Virus record (IMG/VR): IMGVR_UViG_3300023184_000026
Span: 233,259 to 297,258 of that record
Direction: 5' to 3' (one strand)
Source: a virus
Length of the DNA stretch: 64,000 nucleotides
The translations under genes and the position numbers were made by a program. Shown here one piece after another: positions 36,532 through 45,660 of the stretch; position 1 is the stretch's first letter; each line of letters starts with the position of its first letter. A model generated the notes under the pieces. That model did no database searches and was not told where the DNA came from. It saw only the letters and a list, made by a program, of their open reading frames with translations.

Positions 36532-38179
36532 GTCTAGCACTCAAAATTTAAAGGACATAATCAAGATAGAATATGTCAAGTGTTTGAAAGATCCGATATA
36601 CTTCATGAAGAAGTATGTGAAAATTCAACATCCTATTCGCGGTACACTATCATTTCTTACTTATCCATTTCAAGACAAAACTTTGGCCGACTTGATCAAG
36701 TATGACCAAAACATTATTCTCAAGAGTCGTCAGATGGGTATTACTACACTGGTTGCTGCGTATTCATTGTGGCTCATGACGTTTCATGAAAACAAAGAAA
36801 TCATTTGTTTGAGTATCACGCAAGAAACATCCAAAGCAATTGTAACCAAGGTTCGTTTTGCCAATGACAATCTACCAAGTTGGTTGAAACTGAAAGAATC
36901 GGAAGACAATCGACTATCATTGAAACTATCCAACGGTTCAAAGATTGTTGCTATTTCATCGGCAGGTACAGCGGGTCGTTCGGGTGCCGCATCTTTGTTG
37001 ATAATCGACGAAGCCGCGTTCATCGACAATATTGACGAAATATGGTTGTCTTCTCAATACACTTTGGCTACTGGTGGTAAAGCGGTTGTGCTATCTACAC
37101 CAAATGGCGTAGGTAATTGGTTTCACAAAATGTGGACAGAAAGCGAATCTGGACTAAACAACATGAATCGTATCAGTTTGCCTTGGCATCATCATCCAGA
37201 ACGCAACCAAAAATGGCGTGACGATCAAACAAAGTTGTCTGGAGAAAAAGGTGCAGCACAAGAATGCGATTGTGAATTTAGCACATCAGGTAATACCGTT
37301 ATTGATATTTCACTACTTCAATGGTATGAAAAAAATCACGCGATTGATCCAATAGAAAAGCGTGGAATCGACAAAGGTTATTGGATATTCAAGTATCCAG
37401 TTGCCGGTAAATCATATATGGTTAGTGCGGACGTTGCTCGTGGAGATGCATCGGACTTTAGTGCCGCCCAGATATTTGATATAGAAACAATGGAACAAGT
37501 TGCAGAATATAAAGGAAAAATTCCAACAAAGGAATATGCCAGAGCATTGATGACGATGGCAACCGAGTACAACAACGCGCTACTTGTTATAGAAAATGCC
37601 AATGTTGGATGGGCTGTGATACAAGAAGTGTTAGATAATAATTATCCAAACTTATTTTATAGTTCTTCAGATTTGCAATATGTCGATGTAGAAACGCAAA
37701 TGACCAACAAAATAAACGCGTTGGAGAAAAAAATGACTCCCGGATTTACGACATCAAATAAAACCAGACCACTTGTTATATCAAAGTTGGAAAGTTATTT
37801 TAGAAATAAAGAAGTTATCGTACACAGCAAGCGTCTTATTGAGGAACTTCAGGTCTTTATATGGAAGTCTGGTGCTGTTTCCGCAAAAGCCGAAGCAATG
37901 GACGGATATAATGACGATCTTGTAATGGCAATTGGAATTGGATTGTGGATCAGAGATGTTGCATTGCGTCTCAGAAAAGAATCAAATGCCGCAACCATGG
38001 CAATTGTTGATCGAATAGGCACCAGCCAAGCGCAACAGGCATACAATAACATAAAGCTTATAAATGCAGGAAAAAGTGTCAATCCATTTGGAGTATACAA
38101 CAATCCGTGGCAAATGCATATTGGCGGACCCAGTATTCATGGTTCAAAGGCAGAAGATCTCACATGGTTATTGCATTAA
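36524..38179 (+). CDS. 17: Terminase large subunit, gp17-like
   Basis: This 551-aa protein is the DNA-packaging motor. The ATPase part has IILKSRQMGITTLVAAYSLW (Walker A region, residues 68-75), SLLIIDEAAFIDNI (Walker B D162, E163) and VVLSTPNGVGNWF (motif III). The RNase H-fold nuclease has MVSADVARGDASDFS (D303), LVIENANVGWAV, and YNDDLVMAIGIGLW near residue 465. The Walker A is SRQMGITT, so the usual lysine (SRQLGKTT in T4) is Ile. It is somewhat shorter than T4 gp17 (610 aa). It overlaps the preceding gene by 8 nt and is followed by the portal gene after 61 bp. Confidence 0.92.
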   Translation: MSESSTQNLKDIIKIEYVKCLKDPIYFMKKYVKIQHPIRGTLSFLTYPFQDKTLADLIKYDQNIILKSRQMGITTLVAAYSLWLMTFHENKEIICLSITQETSKAIVTKVRFANDNLPSWLKLKESEDNRLSLKLSNGSKIVAISSAGTAGRSGAASLLIIDEAAFIDNIDEIWLSSQYTLATGGKAVVLSTPNGVGNWFHKMWTESESGLNNMNRISLPWHHHPERNQKWRDDQTKLSGEKGAAQECDCEFSTSGNTVIDISLLQWYEKNHAIDPIEKRGIDKGYWIFKYPVAGKSYMVSADVARGDASDFSAAQIFDIETMEQVAEYKGKIPTKEYARALMTMATEYNNALLVIENANVGWAVIQEVLDNNYPNLFYSSSDLQYVDVETQMTNKINALEKKMTPGFTTSNKTRPLVISKLESYFRNKEVIVHSKRLIEELQVFIWKSGAVSAKAEAMDGYNDDLVMAIGIGLWIRDVALRLRKESNAATMAIVDRIGTSQAQQAYNNIKLINAGKSVNPFGVYNNPWQMHIGGPSIHGSKAEDLTWLLH

Positions 38180-38205
38180 TATATTTTTATAAAATATAAT
38201 GGCTT

Positions 38206-38215
38206 TATATTTATA
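38206..38215 (+). promoter_or_regulatory. TATATTTATA element, putative late promoter
   Basis: A perfect copy lies in the gap between terminase and portal genes, 25 nt before the portal ATG at 38241. Confidence 0.55.
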
Positions 38216-38240
38216 CTTTATGCTCTCATATATATAGACT

Positions 38241-40202
38241 ATGGCAAACACAAAAGATTTATTTGGTAGACTGAAGAAAATGTTCAGCACGGACGTTATC
38301 GTTCGTAATGTGGGTGGCAAGAAGCTTAAGATAATAGATACCGATGAAATTCAGTATGCAACGGATAGGAATAGTTTGCGTGATCGTTTTAATAGATTAA
38401 GAAGCAGTACATACAATTTGCATAATCGCGATATGTCTATGGCATATCAAGCAAGTCGTTTGGAACTGTTCAGAGATTATGATGTTATGGACATGGACCC
38501 AATCATTGCCTCTGCATTGGACATTTACTCAGATGAGTGCCTCGTCCCGTCAGAATATGGCAAAGTTCTCACCATTAAATCTAATAATGAAAATATTAAA
38601 AAGATTTTAGAAAATTTGTTTTATGATATTTTGAATGTTGAATTCAACATGTGGAGTTGGACAAGAAACATGTGTAAGTATGGAGATTTTTTCTTGAGGT
38701 TGGAAATATCACCAGAATATGGTGTATTTCTTGTACATCCAATCAGTCCATATGAATTGACTCGCATTGAAGGTAGCGATCCAAAAAATCTAAACTATGT
38801 CAAATATCAACATGATGGTATGGGTGGTGGTATGGAATATGAAAACTTTGAAATTGCTCATTTTAGATTATTGAGCGATAGTAATTTCTTACCATATGGT
38901 AAGAGTATGATTGAGCCAGCACGTCGTGTGTGGAAGCAATTGAGCCTCATGGAAGATGCCATGTTGATTCATCGTATCATGCGTGCGCCAGAAAAGCGTA
39001 TTTTTTCCATAGACGTAGGTAATATTCCACCGGCGGATATTGATGCCACGATGCAAAAAATAATGGGACAGGTAAAAAAGATGCCGTATATTGACGAGAG
39101 AACTGGAGATTATAATCTTCGTTTCAATTTAAACAACATGGTTGAAGATTTTTATCTACCGGTTCGTGGCAGCGACAGTGGAACAAAAATCGATACATTG
39201 CCAGGTATGGAATTTACTGGTATAGATGACTTGGAATATGTTCGTAATAAAATGATGGCGGCGCTAAAGATTCCAAAGGCGTTTCTGGGATATGAAGAAG
39301 GATTATCTGGCAAAGCCACGTTGGCTGCTGAAGATGTTCGATTCTCACGCACCATTGGTCGTATACAGCGCATTTTAGTTTCAGAACTTACTAAAATTGC
39401 CATTGTACATTTGTATGTACAAGGATATCAAGATTCATCGCTTGTTGATTTTGAACTAGAACTAAGTAATCCATCCACAATTTTTGAACAAGAAAAGTTG
39501 GAGATTTGGAAAAATAAAATTAATCTGTCCACGGACATGATGGAAAGTACCATGTTTAGTAGAAATTGGATATATGAAAATGTATTCAAACTGTCTGAGG
39601 ATGAGATTGAATATATCAAAAAAGATGTTGTGCAGGATAAAAAAGATATTTGGAGATTTAAACAAATTGAGGAAGAAGGAAGTGATCCAGCATTTGCCTC
39701 AAGTGAAGAAGGTGGTGGGGGTGACGGTGGAGATATGGGCGGTGGGGGTGGTGAACTTCCAGACCTCGGCGGTGGTGAAGACTCTGGTGGTGGAGGTGGA
39801 GACTCTGGCGGCGAAAACGCTGGTGGTGAAGAAGCCGGTGGTTTGCCACCTTTGGAAGAAGAAAAGAACGCAGATGAACCAGTTCTGGACGAAGAAACTC
39901 GCAAAGAGCGCGAACTCGGAATTCGTCCAAGTCAGGACGGAAAAAAAGAAGAATATAGTGACACATTCACAAAAACACGCGGCGAAGATATTCTTGGCAA
40001 CGGACAAAACAAAGAAAAGTCTAAATCTGATCGCAGAACGACTCATATATATAGAGGAGGCGCTTTGAGCATGGACGAAGATTTGAAACGTATAAAAAAG
40101 TCATTGATGGACAAGTATAATAATAAAAACAAGAAAATAATAACCGAAAAAAAATCTATTATGGATGAGTCTAATATAATTGATGATGATAAACCACTCT
40201 AA
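38241..40202 (+). CDS. 20: Portal protein, gp20-like
   Basis: This 653-aa protein is the T4-type portal, the dodecameric vertex through which DNA enters. Typical blocks are SRLELFRDYDVMDMDPIIAS near residue 70, SALDIYSDECLVPS, VWKQLSLMEDAMLIHRIMRA near 235, KRIFSIDVGNIPP, and LGYEEGLSGKATLAAEDVRF near 350. From about residue 490 to 550 there is a Gly/Asp/Glu-rich linker (GGGGDGGDMGGGGG, then AGGLPPLEEE) not usual in T4. A short basic tail follows (RIKKSLMDKYNNKNKK). The AGGLPPL motif recurs in the head protein at 44289. Confidence 0.92.
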   Translation: MANTKDLFGRLKKMFSTDVIVRNVGGKKLKIIDTDEIQYATDRNSLRDRFNRLRSSTYNLHNRDMSMAYQASRLELFRDYDVMDMDPIIASALDIYSDECLVPSEYGKVLTIKSNNENIKKILENLFYDILNVEFNMWSWTRNMCKYGDFFLRLEISPEYGVFLVHPISPYELTRIEGSDPKNLNYVKYQHDGMGGGMEYENFEIAHFRLLSDSNFLPYGKSMIEPARRVWKQLSLMEDAMLIHRIMRAPEKRIFSIDVGNIPPADIDATMQKIMGQVKKMPYIDERTGDYNLRFNLNNMVEDFYLPVRGSDSGTKIDTLPGMEFTGIDDLEYVRNKMMAALKIPKAFLGYEEGLSGKATLAAEDVRFSRTIGRIQRILVSELTKIAIVHLYVQGYQDSSLVDFELELSNPSTIFEQEKLEIWKNKINLSTDMMESTMFSRNWIYENVFKLSEDEIEYIKKDVVQDKKDIWRFKQIEEEGSDPAFASSEEGGGGDGGDMGGGGGELPDLGGGEDSGGGGGDSGGENAGGEEAGGLPPLEEEKNADEPVLDEETRKERELGIRPSQDGKKEEYSDTFTKTRGEDILGNGQNKEKSKSDRRTTHIYRGGALSMDEDLKRIKKSLMDKYNNKNKKIITEKKSIMDESNIIDDDKPL

Positions 40203-40227
40203 AATATGAGTTTTTATTACCCACACA

Positions 40228-40237
40228 CATATTTATA
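40228..40237 (+). promoter_or_regulatory. CATATTTATA element, putative late promoter
   Basis: A one-mismatch copy lies 14 nt upstream of the ATG at 40252, in the 49-bp gap after the portal gene. Confidence 0.5.
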
Positions 40238-40251
40238 AATAATAAAACCGT

Positions 40252-41127
40252 ATGAAGAAGCTGAAACACTCTAAGTATAAGAATGCCGGAATACTATTTG
40301 AACTGTTGGTGCGTCAAGTAACCGCCGACATTCTTAACGGTCAGGGGGATTCAAAAGCCAACGCAATATTGCGTGATTATTTTTCAGAATCTACTGAACT
40401 TGGTAGAGAAAATAGATTATATCGCATAATCATGGAAGATAAGACCAAGGATCAAACTTCCGCTGATAGATTGCTTGAACAAATTATTCGCACTCGCAAA
40501 AAATTGGATGAACGCGCATTAAATTTACAAAAGTATAATTTGATAAAAGAAATTCGTGAAAACTATCCATTGGATGATTTTCTCAAAGGTAGTATTTCAA
40601 ACTATAAATTGCTTGCTAGTATTTATAAAGTATTTGAAGAAAGTGTAAATTCGGTTGATTGTGATCCTCGTGAAATTTTTAAAGCACGCACATGTATTGT
40701 AGAAAGCATTGCCGCACCAAAAACACCAACTCGTTTGGTTAGTGAAGATGAAAAGAAAGATTTGGTCAAAGTATATCAGCAACAAAATGAAGATGTTCGT
40801 TTGCTTGCTTATAAATTGCTTGTTGATTCATTCAATGAAAAATATAAAGGATTGGATGAAAAGCAAAAAATTCTTATTCGCGAATATATCAATAATATCA
40901 GCAACACAAACTCGTTGCGTCAATATATCAACAATGAAGTTCCTTTGGTTCGCAAAGAAATCAATGAACTCAAATCATATGTGAACAATGATGTTGTTCG
41001 CATCAAATTGGATGAAACATTGAATCAATTGGACAAGATATCCAAGGGTACATTGGTCAAAGAAAATCAAATCATGGCTCTCATGTTGAGTTATGAACTT
41101 GTAAAAGAACTAAAAAACCTAAAGTAA
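40252..41127 (+). CDS. Conserved-type head-region protein (291 aa), function unknown
   Basis: The strongly basic N terminus (MKKLKHSKYKNAGILFELLV) and the segment RQVTADILNGQGDSKAN resemble hypothetical proteins I associate with the portal-protease interval of T4-like phages from aquatic environments; this is recollection, not a search. The protein is almost all helical and highly charged (RTRKKLDERALNLQKYNLIK; LVRKEINELKSYVNND). It may be a prohead core component or assembly factor. It ends one base before the next ATG. Confidence 0.65.
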   Translation: MKKLKHSKYKNAGILFELLVRQVTADILNGQGDSKANAILRDYFSESTELGRENRLYRIIMEDKTKDQTSADRLLEQIIRTRKKLDERALNLQKYNLIKEIRENYPLDDFLKGSISNYKLLASIYKVFEESVNSVDCDPREIFKARTCIVESIAAPKTPTRLVSEDEKKDLVKVYQQQNEDVRLLAYKLLVDSFNEKYKGLDEKQKILIREYINNISNTNSLRQYINNEVPLVRKEINELKSYVNNDVVRIKLDETLNQLDKISKGTLVKENQIMALMLSYELVKELKNLK

Positions 41128-41128
41128 T

Positions 41129-41440
41129 ATGACAAAATCACAACTAAAACAACTAATCAGAGAAACAATAAATGATTATGAATCCACACAGCCACAAAAG
41201 GTTGTTGGAAAATACATCTATTTTGTTGATTCTAAAGAGTTGTATAGTTTAAAGCCGTATAAACTTGTCAAAGATGGTGGATGCGATATATCTCTGTCAA
41301 ATAATTGGACAAAAGCAACAGTGATGCAAGGACAAGATGTTAGAGATATGGGAATCGACAGCGTTACAGACATATCGGCTTGGTATATTGTAAACAATGC
41401 TCCATCAGATCATGCATATACTGCATATATTGGAAAATAA
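41129..41440 (+). CDS. Small LKQLIRET-tagged head-region protein, candidate internal protein
   Basis: This 103-aa protein starts MTKSQLKQLIRETINDY. Residues 6-13 are identical to the start of the protein at 15129, and resemble the predicted capsid cleavage site AKQLIDEA. I read it as a capsid-targeting/protease-cleaved tag with cutting after E12, by analogy with T4 internal proteins. The remainder is a small mixed domain (VVGKYIYFVDSKELYSLKPY; DISLSNNWTKATVMQGQDV). Neighbours are portal and prohead protease genes. No catalytic motif is seen. Confidence 0.6.
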   Translation: MTKSQLKQLIRETINDYESTQPQKVVGKYIYFVDSKELYSLKPYKLVKDGGCDISLSNNWTKATVMQGQDVRDMGIDSVTDISAWYIVNNAPSDHAYTAYIGK

Positions 41441-41443
41441 AAA

Positions 41444-41935
41444 ATGAACGACACCAAGCAAATCATCCGTGAATTAGTTGAAGAAGTCATTGAAGAAATG
41501 ACATCAACGGGTGCTGTTGCTGGTTATCAAACACCAGCAGCATTTCGTGGTCATAAAAGCAAAAAGAAATCAGCAGAACGTAGTATGCCAGGTGGCAAAG
41601 TTGTAGGCAAAGAAGACACAGATAATACAACAGTTGGCGAAGGTGAAACACTAACATTGCGTCGTGATATTGGTATTATGGAAGGTCGCAGCCGCTATCG
41701 TAATTTTAAAGATAGTGACATGATGAAAAATCATGCTAAAATTTCGTATGGTATCAATCAAGCAAAAAAAATGCTTGGTGAAGTTGAATATCTATTAAAC
41801 ATCTGTGAACGTCTCAAGACCGAAGCAGATGTTCCAGCCACAAGTTTGTGGGCACGTACTCAACCAGACATGAAAGAAATTCATGGTCGATTGAAAGAAA
41901 TTGCCAAAAGAATCAACAGAATGGGAAAAAAATAA
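41444..41935 (+). CDS. Small basic head-region protein with KQIIRE tag (163 aa)
   Basis: It begins MNDTKQIIRELVEEVIEEMT, a variant of the KQLIRE tag with E10 as possible cut site. A basic, flexible segment follows (TPAAFRGHKSKKKSAERSMP), then a helical half (MKNHAKISYGINQAKKMLGE; DMKEIHGRLKEIAKRINRMG). The lysine-rich middle suits a DNA-associated internal head protein. It lies 3 nt after the preceding gene and 5 nt before the next. Function is inferred from context only. Confidence 0.6.
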   Translation: MNDTKQIIRELVEEVIEEMTSTGAVAGYQTPAAFRGHKSKKKSAERSMPGGKVVGKEDTDNTTVGEGETLTLRRDIGIMEGRSRYRNFKDSDMMKNHAKISYGINQAKKMLGEVEYLLNICERLKTEADVPATSLWARTQPDMKEIHGRLKEIAKRINRMGKK

Positions 41936-41940
41936 AATTT

Positions 41941-42489
41941 ATGAATCTAACAGACATTGCTAAAAAGATTTTGAAAGAGGACAGCTGGGGGAACAAAACG
42001 TCCGATGCTGGTGGTATGTCACTTGGACGAACACCAACTGCCGTTCAACCACCACCGGCTCAAAGTGGAAATATTGTTGATATTTCTCAATCGTTCAGAA
42101 ACTTCAAACTTGAATTAGAAAAGCAAGAAGATGTCACTATCAAGAAGTTTACCGAACAACTCAAGAAACAATTTCTAAAAAAAATAGCTACCGTAAAAGC
42201 CTCCAAAGGCAGTATTGGTCAAATTGAGAAAGAATATACTATCACAGTCACCAACGTCGAGACTCGTTATATGAAAGATAAGTACTATGTAGTATTTGTC
42301 GGAAAAGAAGGCAATGCTGGCGAGTCTGAATATTATCTAGATGATTCACAAATTAAAGTAAATCCGGCAACATCGCAGACCTCTGCGGGGGCGCAACAGT
42401 CTGCACTGAAGAATGTTGGTGGCGTTATTCCAATGCAGCCAAGCAATCAACCGGTACAAACCGCAAAAAACATTCTTCCACAAGGATAA
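41941..42489 (+). CDS. Head-region hypothetical protein with IAKKILKE start (182 aa)
   Basis: I start at ATG 41941 rather than the earlier GTG at 41848, because the latter overlaps the upstream gene by about 90 nt and MNLTDIAKKILKED matches an internal segment (NLSNIAKKMIKEN) of the protein at 43128. A Pro/Gln linker follows (TPTAVQPPPAQSG). A compact domain runs from about residue 45 to 140 (FRNFKLELEKQEDVTIKKF; ETRYMKDKYYVVFVGKEG). The tail is Gln/Pro/Ala-rich. No known family. It is probably a prohead or internal protein. Confidence 0.6.
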   Translation: MNLTDIAKKILKEDSWGNKTSDAGGMSLGRTPTAVQPPPAQSGNIVDISQSFRNFKLELEKQEDVTIKKFTEQLKKQFLKKIATVKASKGSIGQIEKEYTITVTNVETRYMKDKYYVVFVGKEGNAGESEYYLDDSQIKVNPATSQTSAGAQQSALKNVGGVIPMQPSNQPVQTAKNILPQG

Positions 42490-42494
42490 TACAC

Positions 42495-43121
42495 ATGAGC
42501 AAACAACTATTAGTAGATTTTATTCCATTTGACATCACTCCGCAGATGCTTACAGAAGCAAAAGCAAATACTGGTGGTCCATTGGTTCTCAAAGGTCCAT
42601 TACAAAAAGCCGGTGAAAAGAATCACAATGGTCGTGTATATCCACGCGAAGTATTGGAGCGTGAAGTTGAAAAATATCAACAAATCATCAAAGAACGTCG
42701 TGCTTTGGGTGAACTTGATCATCCAGAATCCAGTATCATCAATCTAAAGAATGTATGTCACAATGTTACAGAATGTCACTGGGAAGGTGATACTGTGGTT
42801 GGTACTATTGAAATTCTAACCACACCAAGTGGTAATATTGCAAGAGATTTGATTAAAAACAATATTCGCATTGGTATTAGCAGTCGCGGTTTGGGAAGTG
42901 TTCGCAATGTGAATGAAAATACTGTTGAAGTACAAGATGACTTTGAACTATTGTGTTTTGACCTTGTATCTTCACCAAGCACACGTGGTGCTTATATGAA
43001 TCTTGCCGAAGGCATAAATCGTGAAAAACAATTGATTGGTGGCAATCAAGATCGCAAAGACATCAACAAATATTTAAAAATTGAAAATATCATTCGTGAT
43101 ATATTATCAGAAACCCGTTAA
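42495..43121 (+). CDS. 21: Prohead maturation protease, gp21-like (family S77)
   Basis: This 208-aa protein matches the length of T4 gp21 (212 aa). It has the family's motifs: NHNGRVYPREVLEREV near residue 43, LGELDHPESS with the likely catalytic H76, IRIGISSRGLGSVR with S129 or S130 as nucleophile, and FELLCFDLVSSPSTRGAYM with acidic D156. The enzyme cleaves scaffold, capsid and internal proteins after I/L-x-E before DNA packaging. Its C-terminal RKDINKYLKIENIIRDILSE could be self-processed. It lies in the usual portal-protease-scaffold-capsid order. Confidence 0.92.
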   Translation: MSKQLLVDFIPFDITPQMLTEAKANTGGPLVLKGPLQKAGEKNHNGRVYPREVLEREVEKYQQIIKERRALGELDHPESSIINLKNVCHNVTECHWEGDTVVGTIEILTTPSGNIARDLIKNNIRIGISSRGLGSVRNVNENTVEVQDDFELLCFDLVSSPSTRGAYMNLAEGINREKQLIGGNQDRKDINKYLKIENIIRDILSETR

Positions 43122-43127
43122 AAAATT

Positions 43128-44255
43128 ATGAACGAAGCAACAATACCAAACGAAACAGAAATCAAGAAAATTGTGCAATATCTTGCTATAGAAGCCACCA
43201 AGTACCAAGATATGATTGGTCTTGATGCTGCACACGACATTGATATTTCTGGGCTAGAATCTGCAATTGAAGATTCCAACAACAAGAAGATTCTAAATTT
43301 TTGGAACAAATTGAGCAGCAAGCAGAAGAACGAAATACATGATATGGTGTCAACATATTTGTATAATAAAGCACTGAAAGCAGACCCAGATTATTATGGT
43401 GACGACCAACCAACTCCAGTAAATTACAAACTTTCATCAAAAACAACAACTCCAACCAAGGCTCCTGCTGGTGGTAATGAAGCCAAGTTGATAAAATCTC
43501 TTGCAAAAAAAGCAGAAGATTGGATGAACTATGTTGATGTAGATTCTCCAGAAAACATATCTTATGATGATTTCGAGGAATTTGTCATAAACGATCCAAA
43601 AAACAAAAAGCTTCAAGCATTTTGGAATTCAATGGGAAATAAAAAACAAGAAAATTTGTTCTATAAAGTAGTTGATGTTTTGGAAAAAAAATATGGAGAT
43701 GGCGATGACATGTATGAGGGTCGCAATCTTTCCAACATCGCAAAGAAGATGATCAAAGAAAATAAATCAACACCTCTTATGCTAAATGGCAAAGAAGTTG
43801 ATGAAAAATCAATTGAAATTGACGGAGTTGATCGTAGAGATTATCCAGATTTTTCTGATGCTTATATCTCTGCTGCAAATTATATGGACGGTACACCACT
43901 CAGCGATAAAGAAATTGAAGAGTTGGATGCTCAAAATAATGAATTGGTTCATGAAAAAATTCAAGACGATCAATTGTATATGCAAGAAGGTGAAGAAGAA
44001 AAACTTGGCAGTTCTGCATATGACAAAGAAGACAAAGAAGAAAGAGGGCAATACTCCAACAAACCAAAGATGGCTGGTATTACATTTTTCAATGTTCCGT
44101 CTGGTAAAGAATCAATTGCTACACAATATGGTTTGACTCAATTCAAGAGTGGCAAATGGGGAATCAAACATAAAATTGGTAGAGACTATACTAGTGCAGT
44201 TTCTGCGGCTGAAAGAATACTTGGTAAAGGTCGTTATTGGCAACCAAATAACTAA
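43128..44255 (+). CDS. Head-region protein with internal duplication (375 aa)
   Basis: Two similar helical units can be aligned: residues about 7-90 (IKKIVQYLAIEATKYQDMIG ... NKKILNFWNKLSSKQKNEIH) and about 122-205 (LIKSLAKKAEDWMNYVDVDS ... NKKLQAFWNSMGNKKQENLF). Each ends in an acidic D/YGDD-type turn. Between the second unit and the C terminus is NLSNIAKKMIKENKST, like the N terminus of the protein at 41941, possibly marking a domain border or protease site. The C-terminal 60 residues form a small domain (FNVPSGKESIATQYGLTQFK; YTSAVSAAERILGKGRYW). Function unknown. It sits between protease and scaffold genes. Confidence 0.6.
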   Translation: MNEATIPNETEIKKIVQYLAIEATKYQDMIGLDAAHDIDISGLESAIEDSNNKKILNFWNKLSSKQKNEIHDMVSTYLYNKALKADPDYYGDDQPTPVNYKLSSKTTTPTKAPAGGNEAKLIKSLAKKAEDWMNYVDVDSPENISYDDFEEFVINDPKNKKLQAFWNSMGNKKQENLFYKVVDVLEKKYGDGDDMYEGRNLSNIAKKMIKENKSTPLMLNGKEVDEKSIEIDGVDRRDYPDFSDAYISAANYMDGTPLSDKEIEELDAQNNELVHEKIQDDQLYMQEGEEEKLGSSAYDKEDKEERGQYSNKPKMAGITFFNVPSGKESIATQYGLTQFKSGKWGIKHKIGRDYTSAVSAAERILGKGRYWQPNN

Positions 44256-44273
44256 TTTTTATACCACCGCATA

Positions 44274-44283
44274 TATATTTATA
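44274..44283 (+). promoter_or_regulatory. TATATTTATA element, putative late promoter
   Basis: A perfect copy ends 5 nt upstream of the ATG at 44289. Like the copy before 10819, its spacing would leave practically no leader. Confidence 0.5.
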
Positions 44284-44288
44284 ACAAT

Positions 44289-45158
44289 ATGAGCAACAAA
44301 ATCACAAATCCATTTCTAAAACAACTTATCTCTGGTATATCTCAAAAAGCTACTCAAGGTCGTATAACAGGTGTTGACTGGAATATTCTTGAAGAAGCCA
44401 AGAAAAATAAAAAAGTTGCAAAGAAAACTTTGAAAAAAGAAAGTGATGAAAAAAAACCATCACAACAACCAGAAGACAGATATGAATGGGAAAATGATCC
44501 ATATCATTCAAGACAATTTGAAAAGTCTGATGTGTCTTGGAAAGAATATGACAAGAAAATGAATCCTGAAAGCTATCGTGTAAAAGAAGCAGATGAAAAA
44601 AAGAATCCAGAGGATGATGCTGGTAAAGAAGATGCTGGCGGATTACCACCACTGGGAGGCAAAGATGAAGCACCGGCTGGCGACCAAGATTCCAAAAAAT
44701 CTCTACCACCATTGAACAAAAAGTCCGGTGGAATTGAAAAAAAACCAAATCCTGTTGCAGAACCATCCGAGAAGCCAGTTGACGATACTTCCCCAGAAGA
44801 TGTTGAAAAAGCAAAGCAGGACGCAACAAAGGCAAAGGCCGAACTTGAAAAATCAAAAGCCGAAACTTCCGCCGCTGAAAAAGAGCTTAAAAAACATGGA
44901 TATATAAGACTTGCATCTCAAGGTGGAATAACATTTTTATTAAACAAACTTGTAGCACCGGCGGTTATGAAAAATACTCTTGATGCTCTTGTTCCAGAGA
45001 TGATGGCGGGGCTCAATATCAAAACAAAAAAAGATGTTGATGCATTCAAAGCAGACTCTGCGCTTCATATGACAGTTGATGGCATGCCAGAACTAATTGA
45101 AAAGATGGAATTATTGGCTGAAGAAACTCCCGAAAATACAGAAGAAGTTCCTGAATAA
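44289..45158 (+). CDS. Charged, low-complexity prohead-associated protein (289 aa)
   Basis: The first part is Lys/Glu/Asp/Pro-rich and probably disordered (KKNKKVAKKTLKKESDEKKP). It holds AGGLPPLGGKDEAPAG and SLPPLNKK, related to the AGGLPPL motif in the portal's C-terminal linker. A helical stretch follows (DVEKAKQDATKAKAELEKSK), then a folded C-terminal part (ASQGGITFLLNKLVAPAVMK) ending in an acidic tail. The N terminus FLKQLISGISQKA is tag-like. I suspect a scaffold-associated or portal-binding core protein; no homology is recognised. Confidence 0.6.
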   Translation: MSNKITNPFLKQLISGISQKATQGRITGVDWNILEEAKKNKKVAKKTLKKESDEKKPSQQPEDRYEWENDPYHSRQFEKSDVSWKEYDKKMNPESYRVKEADEKKNPEDDAGKEDAGGLPPLGGKDEAPAGDQDSKKSLPPLNKKSGGIEKKPNPVAEPSEKPVDDTSPEDVEKAKQDATKAKAELEKSKAETSAAEKELKKHGYIRLASQGGITFLLNKLVAPAVMKNTLDALVPEMMAGLNIKTKKDVDAFKADSALHMTVDGMPELIEKMELLAEETPENTEEVPE

Positions 45159-45167
45159 TATATAATT

Positions 45168-45617
45168 ATGAATACACTCAAACTCAAATATTTAATTGAA
45201 AGAATTGTTGACGAGCAATCAAATAGTGTTCATCAAGAAACCGAATGGAGTAATGAAGAGAAGAAAGTCGCACTTGAGGCTATTGGTCGATATAATGAAT
45301 ATGGTGGTCAACTTCGCCGCGAATATAATTTAATGGAAATTGCGCACACTCTGGCAAAAATTACAGAATCTGCTGAAAAATTTACTATGACCGAAACCGA
45401 GGACTGGTTTGATAAACGAACTGTTTCTGAAAATATGAAACAACTTCGCAAAGTTTCAGATGAATTTAATAAGTTGGCCAAAGATGCACATGTTATGCAG
45501 CAGCGCATGGAGTCTTTGTATGAAGATGCTGGGCATTTACTGGGTCGTTATTTTGAGATTAATGATCTCAATGAGGGACTTGCACCTGCAATTTCCAAAA
45601 TTAAAAAGGCTGAATAA
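45168..45617 (+). CDS. Helical head-region protein (149 aa)
   Basis: It begins MNTLKLKYLIERIVDEQS, a weaker relative of the KQLIRE tag. The whole protein is alpha-helical and charged (EWSNEEKKVALEAIGRYNEY; AKDAHVMQQRMESLYEDAGH), suggesting a coiled-coil core or accessory protein. It starts 9 nt after the preceding stop and so shares the transcript beginning near 44289. No family is recognised. Confidence 0.6.
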   Translation: MNTLKLKYLIERIVDEQSNSVHQETEWSNEEKKVALEAIGRYNEYGGQLRREYNLMEIAHTLAKITESAEKFTMTETEDWFDKRTVSENMKQLRKVSDEFNKLAKDAHVMQQRMESLYEDAGHLLGRYFEINDLNEGLAPAISKIKKAE

Positions 45618-45660
45618 ATTATAAAATAAGTAAATAATTTATATTTTTCGTACATATCTA

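Noticed and set aside
39428-39966. Reverse-strand Pro/Ser-rich open frames
   Set aside because: They lie opposite the Gly-rich linker of the portal gene and have no start signal.
41848-41940. Earlier GTG start for the protein ending at 42489
   Set aside because: It overlaps the upstream gene by about 90 nt in another frame; ATG 41941 matches a related internal segment elsewhere.
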